Source: an uncultured archaeon
GTDB lineage: Archaea > Nanobdellota > Nanobdellia > Woesearchaeales > ARS49
Length of the DNA: 11,292 bases
Reading direction: 5' to 3'
Assembly: GCA_902385765.1 (NCBI GenBank)
Contig: CABMGU010000074.1
Location: forward strand, 1-11,292
Each line of letters starts with the position of its first letter. Position 1 is the stretch's first letter. Shown here piece after piece: positions 5,513 through 11,292 of this stretch. A program made the position numbers and the translations under genes. Under the pieces are notes generated by a model. The model was given only the letters and a program-made list of their open reading frames with translations, searched no databases and was not told the DNA's origin.

Positions 5513-5686
5513 ATGGAAGAGACTCCTGAAGAGCACAAAAAGAAGCATCACAAGGACGTGCAGGAATTGTGGGAAGAGATTGAGAAGCGCGACCGCGAGT
5601 CTGTTAGTGAGCATCACGACAAGAAACATGCCGAGGCTGAGGAAGAGCTTCCTGAGGAGTCTGAAGAGGAAAAGGAAGAGGAGTAG
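5513..5686 (+). CDS. Small Glu-rich charged protein of unknown function (57 aa)
   Basis: A 57-codon frame from ATG 5513 to TAG 5684-5686. The product starts MEETPEEHKKKHHKDVQELW and ends in an acidic tail EESEEEKEEE; 22 of 57 residues are Glu, 8 are Lys and 6 are His, the latter in HKKKHH and EHHDKKH clusters. The middle, DVQELWEEIEKRDRESV, should form a charged helix. There is no signal peptide, cysteine or membrane segment. Gene status is supported by a TTTAAATA box 26-27 bases before the ATG and by a T7 tract 10 bases after the stop; the frame is purine-rich as in other genes here. It converges on the 230-aa gene with a 2-base gap. The family is not recognised; the clustered His and Glu could bind metal or a basic partner, but that is speculation. 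Confidence 0.65.
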   Translation: MEETPEEHKKKHHKDVQELWEEIEKRDRESVSEHHDKKHAEAEEELPEESEEEKEEE

Positions 5687-5688
5687 TT

Positions 5689-6381
5689 TTATTCTGTTTT
5701 TTTGCAGTCGAAATATTTTTGATTTGTTAATCCTGTAACGATTTCTTTTTCTGGTGCTGCTATGATTAAGTCTATGTCTCCGCTGCCTTTATAGTGTATT
5801 GGTTTTCTTGGCGGAAGCCCGAGTCTTTTTCTCAGTTTTCCGTATTTGAATGCGACATAAATTTTTGCCTGTTTTATCGCTCTTGCGGTCAGCAGTCCTG
5901 CGTATTCTTCAAGGAATGTTCCTTTTACTGCTGCCAGGGTGTTTGCGTATTTTTTCTCAGCGTCTTCAAGTTGTGATGGGTGTCTTTTTTCGGCATATAG
6001 CAGGTCTTCAAGTTTGTCGCCGTTTTCCATATGCCAGATTAAGTGGTATGCTAATTTTTTCTGGTCGGAGTTTTGTGCTCTCAGCACTGTTCTTGCCAGG
6101 GCTTCCTTCGCCATATCTTTGATGTATTCTGGTATCTGGCAGGCATAATCTATGTCTTTGTAGTTTGTGTCGCTCATTGCTCCCTGCCGGAAGAAAAATA
6201 TTCCTGTTGTTACAGGGAATTCCTCGAAAGTTACTGCTTCTATGAATTTTTTATCGTCTTTTGCCTCTTTTATCTTGTCGTCGATTCTTCTGTTGCATAT
6301 TCCGTTTGTTACTTCGATTACTGCACAAGAGCCTTCTTTATACAGTGCGGTTTCGAGTTCCTTTAGTTTCTGTTCGTCCAC
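5689..6381 (-). CDS. Protein of unknown function (230 aa)
   Basis: Not recognised. The 230-residue product is soluble and mixed alpha/beta. Residues 1-62 contain a strand-like SCAVIEVTNGICNRRI and TFEEFPVTTGIFFFRQG; residues 80-180 are helical (KDMAKEALARTVL, KKLAYHLIWHMENGDKLEDLL, KKYANTLAAVKGTFLEEYAGLLTARAIKQ, in pieces). The C-terminus, GSGDIDLIIAAPEK (199-212) then KYFDCKKTE (222-230), has a D-Xn-DXK spacing that resembles a PD-(D/E)XK core, although the helix that should follow is missing. GSGDIDL also recalls a minimal nucleotidyltransferase but lacks the usual spacer between GS and DxD. The start is GTG at 6381; no ATG lies in frame between it and the TATA-like TTATTAAATA (6415-6424, minus strand), and the next internal Met is residue 69. 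It follows the 341-aa gene by 73 bases. Confidence 0.8.
   Translation of the reverse strand: MDEQKLKELETALYKEGSCAVIEVTNGICNRRIDDKIKEAKDDKKFIEAVTFEEFPVTTGIFFFRQGAMSDTNYKDIDYACQIPEYIKDMAKEALARTVLRAQNSDQKKLAYHLIWHMENGDKLEDLLYAEKRHPSQLEDAEKKYANTLAAVKGTFLEEYAGLLTARAIKQAKIYVAFKYGKLRKRLGLPPRKPIHYKGSGDIDLIIAAPEKEIVTGLTNQKYFDCKKTE
5697..5703 (+). terminator. Oligo-T terminator of the 57-aa gene
   Basis: Seven T residues begin 11 bases after the TAG stop, preceded by a TTTT at 5687-5690. As at 4058-4064, the tract is the complement of two AAA lysine codons at the C-terminus of the convergent gene. Confidence 0.5.
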
Positions 6382-6414
6382 TGTCCCTACACCCGTTGTC
6401 TGGAAACCTTGCAG

Positions 6415-6424
6415 GTTATTTAAT
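6415..6424 (-). promoter_or_regulatory. TATA-like element of the 230-aa gene
   Basis: TTATTAAATA on the minus strand, about 38 bases before the GTG start, so a transcript beginning about 25 bases downstream would have a leader of about 10-13 bases. It gives this gene its own promoter although it follows the 341-aa gene closely. Confidence 0.45.
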
Positions 6425-6454
6425 AATGTATCGTCAAAAGAAAGTGATGAAAAC

Positions 6455-7480
6455 TCATCCTAGATGCTTATCTATTTGTTTCATCCAGGTTTCCCTGTTT
6501 TCTTTATGGATGATTCTTCCATTGAATCCTTCTGGTCGTTCTGTTAGTAATTGTGAACGTTCCCAACTGCGCAGATTTTCAAAGTGTGGTGTATTGAACA
6601 AGTATGTTGCCCTGGCTTCTTCATCTGATTCTACTATTGTTTTTTCGCCGAATACGTATGCCTTGTAAGCTCTTCCTGAGCCAAGGAGTTTTCCGAGGAT
6701 TATTCTTTCTGGTGTTTTTTGTGTCAGGTATGCTTGTCCCCAATGTCTTGGTCGTAATTCGAGGCCTGTCGGTGTTCTTGGGTTTCTTACCGTGTATCCT
6801 GCCGGTGAATTTTCGTCTGGTAGTATCTCTACTCCTGTGAATACTTGTTCAAATATTCTTTCTGCTTTTTCTTCCTGTTCATTTGTGAGGACGTATCCGT
6901 TTTGGTCGCAGAATGTGTTTGGCTTTAATCCGAGCAGTTCTTCTGAAAGTTTTATTGTTAGTTTGCTTAGTATTCTTTCCAGCGGTGTTGTTCTTATTTC
7001 CAGCGTCTTGTTTTTGCTGTTTGTGTGCAGATAGTGCAGGTTTTGTCCGTCGTATAGGAATATGGGTGATGTTCCTATCCATATGCTGTAGAACGGTTTG
7101 TCATATAGTTGGTTTTGTGATTTGCATATTTCTGGCTGGCGTGTTGCTGTATCTCTTTTGGGTTCTAGAAATTTTATCTTGGTTTTCAGGTCTTCTTTTC
7201 TTGCGTCAGCTGTTTTTTTGAATTTGGAAACTTTGCTGTTCGCTTTCGGCATTTTTTGGAGTTCTTTCCTCTTTTCTGTTATTTGTTCATCTATGTCTTG
7301 TATTTTGTCTGTTGCCGTTTGTGCTTTATATTTTCTAGCCCAGAGAGAATCAATCGCCGTCATGGTTTCTTTATGTTCTCTTTGTGCTTCAGCAGCTTCT
7401 CTAAATAGTCTTGCTTGTTCTTGTAATATGTTTCTATATTCTTTTTGAAGTTCTTCTATCTTGTCGTTGATATGGCTCAT
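6455..7480 (-). CDS. Coiled-coil protein of unknown function (341 aa)
   Basis: Not recognised as a named family. Residues 4 to about 110 are an almost continuous charged coiled coil (IEELQKEYRNILQEQARLF onward). A globular part follows: residues 128-150 (KPFYSIWIGTSPIFLYDGQN), a helical segment LERILSKLTIKLSEELLG (167-184), and a C-terminal unit at about 246-341. That unit runs GQAYLTQKTPERIILGK, then AYKAYVFGE, ATYLFNTPHFENLRSW, LLTERPEGFNGRIIH and W332. The alternating aromatic strands followed by GRIIH...W recall an uncharacterised C-terminal domain found in some bacterial mobile-element proteins, a weak memory-based resemblance. ATG at 7480 is supported by TTTAAATA (7503-7510, minus strand) centred 26-27 bases upstream, so the mRNA is leaderless. 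The gene lies 63 bases downstream of nrdJ on the same strand. There is no signal peptide or membrane segment. Confidence 0.85.
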   Translation of the reverse strand: MSHINDKIEELQKEYRNILQEQARLFREAAEAQREHKETMTAIDSLWARKYKAQTATDKIQDIDEQITEKRKELQKMPKANSKVSKFKKTADARKEDLKTKIKFLEPKRDTATRQPEICKSQNQLYDKPFYSIWIGTSPIFLYDGQNLHYLHTNSKNKTLEIRTTPLERILSKLTIKLSEELLGLKPNTFCDQNGYVLTNEQEEKAERIFEQVFTGVEILPDENSPAGYTVRNPRTPTGLELRPRHWGQAYLTQKTPERIILGKLLGSGRAYKAYVFGEKTIVESDEEARATYLFNTPHFENLRSWERSQLLTERPEGFNGRIIHKENRETWMKQIDKHLG

Positions 7481-7502
7481 GGTTAAATTTTGACTTTAAC
7501 AG

Positions 7503-7510
7503 TATTTAAA
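7503..7510 (-). promoter_or_regulatory. TATA box of the 341-aa gene
   Basis: TTTAAATA on the minus strand, preceded by the purine-rich GAAAGA in the BRE position and centred 26-27 bases before the ATG at 7480. It indicates independent, leaderless transcription rather than read-through from nrdJ alone. Confidence 0.65.
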
Positions 7511-7543
7511 TCTTTCGAGATTTTAACTACTAGAAAGTGATAA

Positions 7544-9637
7544 TCAGTACATGCACTCAATGCAGATGTGTCCGCCTGCGTATTCTGGCTTTGCTGAGAC
7601 TATTTCATCCGGTGCTTTGCCGATGTATAATACTTGTTCTTTTTTGCTTCCGTATCTGTAGACTGTTATTCCTTTGCATTTCAGTTTGTAAGCGAGAAGG
7701 AATGCTTTGCTGATGTCCTGCGGTGTTGCTGTTGCTGGCAGGTTGATTGTTTTGCTTACTGCGTTGTCGCAGTACTTTTGGAATGCTGCCTGCATTTTTA
7801 CGTGCATTTCCGGTTTTATTTCCAGTGCTGTCTTGAATATTCTCTGCACGTCTTTTGGCACTTCTTTCAGTCCTGTTACTTTGCCTGTTTTGGCTATTTT
7901 CATCATTAGTGCTTTTGTGTAGAATCCTCTTTTTCTTGCTATTTTTTCAAATGCCGGGTTGACTTCCAGTAAATGCGTGCCTTCCATTACATCTCTTACA
8001 AAGGATACTGCGAATAATGGTTCTATTCCGGATGTTGCTCCTGCGATTATTGATATTGTTCCTGTTGGCGCTATTGTGGTTACTGTTGCGTTTCTGGTTG
8101 CTTTTACTAATTTTGTTTTGAGTGTGCTTTTGTCAAAGTTGGGGAAGCTTCCTCTTTCTTCTGCGATTTTGTTGCTTGCTTTTCTTGCTTCGTCGTTCAG
8201 GAATTTCATCAGTTTTTCTGCGAATTCTACTGCTTTGTCTGAGTCGTATGGTATTCCTAAGTTTATCAGCAGTTCTGCAAATCCCATTATTCCAAGTCCG
8301 ATGCGCCTGTTTGCTTTTGTGATTTGTTCTGTTTGCAATAAGGGATACTTGTTTACGTCTATTATGTTGTCCAGGAAGTGTACTGCTGTTTGTATTGTTT
8401 TTTTGAGCTTGTCCCAGTCGAGCTTTCCGTTTTTGAGCATGTTTGTTAAATTGATGCTTCCGAGGTTGCAGCTCTCGTAAGGATGCAGTGGCTGTTCTCC
8501 GCACGGGTTTGTGCTTTCTATCTGTCCAAGCGCAGAAGTCGGGTTTTTCCTGTTTATCTCGTCAATAAAAACTATTCCTGGGTCTCCTGTTCTCCACGCG
8601 TTTGCAACAATTAATTCAAATACTTCTTTTGCGTTTATTTTTTTGACTTTTTGGTTTGTGTGAGGGTTGATTAAATCGTATTCTTCTTCTTTGAGGACTT
8701 TGTTCATGAACAAATCATCAACTGCTACTGAGATGTTGAAGTTTTGGAGCAGGTCTTCCCTGCTTTTTGATGTGATGAATTCTATGATGTCTGGATGGTC
8801 ATACCTTAGTATCCCCATGTTTGCTCCTCTTCTTTTGCCTCCTTGTTTCAAAATTTCTGTTGTCATGTCGAATATTCTCATGAAGCTTATTGGTCCTGAG
8901 GCTGCTCCTTTTGTGCTTTTGACTATGTCTCCTCTTGGTCTTATTTGTGAGAACGAGAATCCTGTTCCGCCGCCTCCTTGATGTATTTGGGCGGTGTACT
9001 TTAATGCGTCAAATATTTCCGGCAGTGAGTCCGGCACTGGTAAAACAAAGCACGCTGATAGTTGTCCTAATGGCGCTCCTGCGTTCATTAGTGTTGGCGT
9101 GTTTGGCAGGAAGTCGAGTTGTGATAGTGTTTGGTAGAATTCTTCTTCTGTCTTGTGCAGTGTTCCTTTTTTGTATGGCAGGTCTGCTTGTGCTGCTGTT
9201 TTTGCAACTCTTCTGAAGAGTCTTGCTGGTGTTTCTGTTATGTTTCCTTTTTCGTCTCTTAGCAGGTATCTTGATGCTAAAACTCTTATGGCGTTTGTTG
9301 TCAGTTTCAGTTCGTCCCTTACGCCGAGGAATGTTTTGAATTCCCTGATTTCTTTGTGCTGCTGCCTGTAGATTATGAATGATTTTGCAACATCTGCCAG
9401 CCTGTTTTTAATGAGAATTTCTTCTACAACGTCTTGCACGTCCTCTACTGATGGTATGACTTTTGCTGTGAAGTGTTTTTCAAGCTCTTTTACTGCCTGG
9501 TCTGCGATTTTTTTTGATAGTTTGCCGTCTTTTCTGTTTACAGAAAGTATTGCTTTGCCTATGGCTATTTCGATTTTTTTGGGCTGGAACAGTTCGATAC
9601 TGCCGTCCCTTTTCCTGACTTTTTGTATTCTCCCCAT
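7544..9637 (-). CDS. nrdJ: Adenosylcobalamin-type (class II) ribonucleoside-diphosphate/triphosphate reductase
   Basis: A 697-residue ribonucleotide reductase that converts ribonucleotides to deoxyribonucleotides. Residues 1-95 are an ATP-cone (KVRKRDGSIELFQPKKIEIAI onward), the allosteric site that senses ATP/dATP. The ten-stranded barrel follows: C196 in QLSACFVLP, QGGGGTGFSFS (220-230), KGAASGPISFM, N377-C379-E381 in NPCGEQPL with the presumed radical cysteine C379, C390 in YESCNLGSINL, and the PTGTISI substrate loop at 524-530. The C-terminus ends CIECMY, with C692 and C695 as the redox-active pair that recycles the active site. No nrdB-like or nrdG-like gene is adjacent, and the NPCGEQPL...ESCNLGSINL signature with short length points to class II, requiring adenosylcobalamin. 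ATG 9637 starts at the ATP-cone. Its TATA box (9670-9677) lies about 36 bases upstream. No truncation or intein is visible. Confidence 0.93.
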   Translation of the reverse strand: MGRIQKVRKRDGSIELFQPKKIEIAIGKAILSVNRKDGKLSKKIADQAVKELEKHFTAKVIPSVEDVQDVVEEILIKNRLADVAKSFIIYRQQHKEIREFKTFLGVRDELKLTTNAIRVLASRYLLRDEKGNITETPARLFRRVAKTAAQADLPYKKGTLHKTEEEFYQTLSQLDFLPNTPTLMNAGAPLGQLSACFVLPVPDSLPEIFDALKYTAQIHQGGGGTGFSFSQIRPRGDIVKSTKGAASGPISFMRIFDMTTEILKQGGKRRGANMGILRYDHPDIIEFITSKSREDLLQNFNISVAVDDLFMNKVLKEEEYDLINPHTNQKVKKINAKEVFELIVANAWRTGDPGIVFIDEINRKNPTSALGQIESTNPCGEQPLHPYESCNLGSINLTNMLKNGKLDWDKLKKTIQTAVHFLDNIIDVNKYPLLQTEQITKANRRIGLGIMGFAELLINLGIPYDSDKAVEFAEKLMKFLNDEARKASNKIAEERGSFPNFDKSTLKTKLVKATRNATVTTIAPTGTISIIAGATSGIEPLFAVSFVRDVMEGTHLLEVNPAFEKIARKRGFYTKALMMKIAKTGKVTGLKEVPKDVQRIFKTALEIKPEMHVKMQAAFQKYCDNAVSKTINLPATATPQDISKAFLLAYKLKCKGITVYRYGSKKEQVLYIGKAPDEIVSAKPEYAGGHICIECMY

Positions 9638-9669
9638 AACCCTCTTTTTGTATTTTAATTGGAGTATGA

Positions 9670-9677
9670 TATTTAAA
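9670..9677 (-). promoter_or_regulatory. TATA box of nrdJ
   Basis: TTTAAATA on the minus strand with AAAAGT upstream in the BRE position, centred about 36 bases before the nrdJ ATG. The expected leader is about 10 bases and contains GAGGG just before the ATG. The divergent intergenic stretch 9638-9790 also contains an AT-only-like run at 9690-9722 shared with the glycosyltransferase gene. Confidence 0.6.
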
Positions 9678-9763
9678 ACTTTTGACGAAAAGCAATTAAT
9701 TTATATATTTAAAATAATTAAGAAATCATCTCTTTCCAGTAACAATTTTTCTTGCGAAAAGCA

Positions 9764-9769
9764 TTAAAA
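9764..9769 (+). promoter_or_regulatory. Possible TATA box of the glycosyltransferase gene
   Basis: TTAAAA, preceded by AAAGCA, is centred 24-25 bases before the ATG at 9791, the leaderless distance seen elsewhere in the window. A stronger AT-rich stretch (9701-9719) lies about 80 bases upstream and is an alternative that would imply a longer leader. Confidence 0.4.
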
Positions 9770-9790
9770 CAACCGAATAATTCGAATCTT

Positions 9791-10522
9791 ATGCCTAAAG
9801 TTTTAATCGGTATTGTGACGTACGGAAAGCATCGTTACTGTTTGGATGAATTCATAGGCTGTCTTGACAAGCAGTCTTTCAAGCCTGATGTTTTGTTTGT
9901 TGTGAATCACAACGAGTCTGCTTATGCTGCTTTGTTGCGTTCCAAGAACCAGAATGCTGTTGAGGATCCCAAGCCTGCTGCCAATATTCCTGAAAAGATT
10001 GTCAACGGCAGGAAGTTTTTGCGCGAGCACGCTTTGAAGAATGGTTATGATGAATTGATTTTTGTTGACAGTGATGTTATGCTTCCTGAGCGTGCTGTTG
10101 AGTGGCTTCTTGCTACCGCTGGTGATGTTGTTGCTGGTGCTTGTTTGAATTCTTTTAATGTTGATGGCAAGAATGTTATTGCTCCTGAATTGTATAAGGA
10201 TTTGGGCGATGGCAATTGTCAGCAGTTCACTTACGAGGGTGTTGCTATTCCGCAGATATTAGCCATCGGCGCTGCAGGTTTTGGCTGCACAAGAATAAAG
10301 AGAAAAGTCTTGGAGGCTGTTGATTTTCGTGCAATGCCTAATGCTCCGAAGGGCGGAGAGGATATTGCTTTCTATCTTGATGCGCGCGCAAAGGGTTTCA
10401 AGTGTTTTGCGAATACTTTAGTGAAGTGCATTCATCGTGTGTTTCCGAGTGATGACCCTCGTTCTGCGATGTTTGAGTGGCGCAAGAGAATTGAAGATTG
10501 GACGTATAATATTAAGACGTGA
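9791..10522 (+). CDS. GT-A fold glycosyltransferase-like protein
   Basis: A 243-residue protein with a nucleotide-sugar glycosyltransferase layout of the family 2/GT-A type. It begins with the strand MPKVLIGIVTYGKH (1-14), typical of the GT-A Rossmann-like start. Then come helix YCLDEFIGCLDKQSF, strand DVLFVVNH, and after a helix LREHALKNGYDELIFVDSDV with D93-S94-D95 as the likely metal-binding DxD. GGEDIAFYLDARAKGF (188-203) supplies a plausible catalytic ED (190-191), followed by a late His215 in KCIHRVF. There is no membrane segment or signal peptide, so it should act in the cytoplasm; donor and acceptor cannot be read from the sequence. The start at ATG 9791 is preferred over an in-frame TTG at 9752 because homology-like sequence begins there and a TATA-like element fits it. 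It converges on and overlaps rad50 by 11 bases. Confidence 0.8.
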   Translation: MPKVLIGIVTYGKHRYCLDEFIGCLDKQSFKPDVLFVVNHNESAYAALLRSKNQNAVEDPKPAANIPEKIVNGRKFLREHALKNGYDELIFVDSDVMLPERAVEWLLATAGDVVAGACLNSFNVDGKNVIAPELYKDLGDGNCQQFTYEGVAIPQILAIGAAGFGCTRIKRKVLEAVDFRAMPNAPKGGEDIAFYLDARAKGFKCFANTLVKCIHRVFPSDDPRSAMFEWRKRIEDWTYNIKT

Positions 10523-11292
10523 TTTTGCTCACGTGCCCTTCTTTCTGTATTCTTATTACTCTGTCTGCAAAGCTTTCTATTTTTTGTTCGTGCGAGACTA
10601 CTATTATCTGATTTAACTGCAGTTGTTCTAAGACGTCTCTCATCTTGTCTAGTTGTTCTGTTGAGAATCCATCAGTCGGCTCGTCTAATATCAACAAATC
10701 TTTCGTCTTGATGTTGCTGATGAGCGAATTAATCGTCTTATTGAGTGCTAATCTGTAAGCGAGCGCGCAGGCTGTTCTTTCTCCTCCGCTCAGATACTCT
10801 ACATCTACATCGTACCCGTTCTGTTGTATTACTGGCGTGAATGTTTCGTCCAGGCGCGCTGTCATTATGTCTTCCACGAGCATTGAGAACCATTGTTGGA
10901 ATAGTGCATCAAATTCGTGGTGTATTTTTGCCATTACGTGCTTCTCAACAACGTCCATTAACGGCACAAAATAGTCAGTCAGCCACTGGTTTAGTTGTTG
11001 TGTTTTCTCTAACTGCTTTCTGGTCTTCTGTTTTCTTTCCAGTTCCTGCTCTAATACCTGTATCGTTTTGCTGAATTGTTGTTCTTTCTGCATTAATGTC
11101 GAATGTTCTATGCTTAGCTGTCTTTCTTGCGCGTTTGCCTGTTCTGCTTGTTTTCGCATTTGTTCGTATGCTGTTGTGATGTCCTGTACTGGTTTTAGTT
11201 GTTGTTCCAGTTGTCCTATTTTTGCTGTTGTTCCTTGTATTTCCTGCACGAAAACATTATTCTGCTGTTCGAGAAGTCCTTTTCTTCTTGCG
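10512..11292 (-). CDS. rad50: DNA double-strand break repair ATPase Rad50, C-terminal part
   Basis: The last 259 residues of a Rad50-type SMC ATPase; the frame stays open to the window edge, so the N-terminal Walker A, the first coiled coil and the zinc hook are outside. The first 100 or so residues are Gln-rich coiled coil. HEFDALFQQWFSMLVED then leads into the globular lobe. It carries the ABC signature LSGGERTACALAYRLAL (10793 downwards), Walker B DLLILDEPTDGFS (about 10700-10662) and the H-loop VVSHEQKIESFAD. SGGERTA...ALAYRLAL is characteristic of Rad50 rather than chromosomal SMC. With Mre11 it forms the nuclease complex that tethers and processes DNA ends. After the Walker B glutamate the D-loop is TDGFS rather than the S-x-LD of many ABC ATPases, a form I recall from some archaeal Rad50s. 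No mre11 is visible. Its stop lies inside the 3' end of the convergent glycosyltransferase gene. Confidence 0.93.
   Translation of the reverse strand, partial: ARRKGLLEQQNNVFVQEIQGTTAKIGQLEQQLKPVQDITTAYEQMRKQAEQANAQERQLSIEHSTLMQKEQQFSKTIQVLEQELERKQKTRKQLEKTQQLNQWLTDYFVPLMDVVEKHVMAKIHHEFDALFQQWFSMLVEDIMTARLDETFTPVIQQNGYDVDVEYLSGGERTACALAYRLALNKTINSLISNIKTKDLLILDEPTDGFSTEQLDKMRDVLEQLQLNQIIVVSHEQKIESFADRVIRIQKEGHVSKITS

Noticed and set aside
5776..5790. Minimal nucleotidyltransferase motif in the 230-aa protein (GSGDIDL)
   Set aside because: The family needs a spacer of several residues between GS and DxD; here they are adjacent and no third acidic residue is placed correctly.
9752..9790. N-terminal extension of the glycosyltransferase from a TTG codon
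   Set aside because: The extension is basic and non-conserved in appearance, and the GT-A first strand starts at ATG 9791.
1..11292. CRISPR arrays, insertion sequences, rRNA or replication origin
   Set aside because: No regularly spaced repeats, transposase-like genes, rRNA signatures or origin-type repeats were seen.

Overview
The window is archaeal. It opens inside the split largest RNA polymerase subunit (rpoA1/rpoA2) and continues through the archaeal order rpl30e-nusA-rps12-rps7. It also carries a two-KH-domain NusA, a Rad50 C-terminus, TTTAAATA-type TATA boxes about 25 bases before start codons, and a tRNA whose intron sits in a bulge-helix-bulge context. Compact proteins, tight spacing and several orphan genes would fit a DPANN-type lineage, but that placement is inference.

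Layout. 1-4046 (+): rpoA1 (5' end outside the window), rpoA2, rpl30e, nusA, rps12 and rps7, joined by 1-4 base overlaps or direct abutment, so one transcription/translation operon. The translation factor genes that often follow rps7 in archaea are absent here; a convergent unknown gene begins 3 bases later. 4049-5146 (-): 365-aa protein of unknown function with a possible PD-(D/E)XK-like segment. 5188-5306 (-): a class II (Ser/Leu-type) tRNA interrupted by a 35-base intron in the T-loop, with an abnormal anticodon loop. 5513-5686 (+): a 57-aa, Glu-rich, leaderless small protein. 5689-6381 (-) and 6455-7480 (-): two unknown proteins, the second with a long N-terminal coiled coil. 7544-9637 (-): class II (adenosylcobalamin-type) ribonucleotide reductase. 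9791-10522 (+): GT-A fold glycosyltransferase-like protein. 10512-11292 (-): Rad50 C-terminal part, running off the window.

The first third is the housekeeping gene-expression operon. The rest is a patchwork of singly promoted genes: DNA precursor synthesis (NrdJ), DNA break repair (Rad50), a sugar-transfer enzyme and orphan genes. Stand-alone genes have TATA boxes 24-27 bases before the start codon (leaderless), or about 10 bases further for nrdJ and the 230-aa gene. No gene-free stretch exceeds 300 bases; the longest, 5307-5512, holds the tRNA promoter and the promoter of the 57-aa gene.

The most unusual object is the tRNA: all arms of a class II tRNA are present on the minus strand once the T-loop intron is removed, yet the anticodon loop has C at position 33 and reads CTC at 34-36. 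Reverse-complementing only the anticodon hairpin would produce a normal Leu(GAG) loop.
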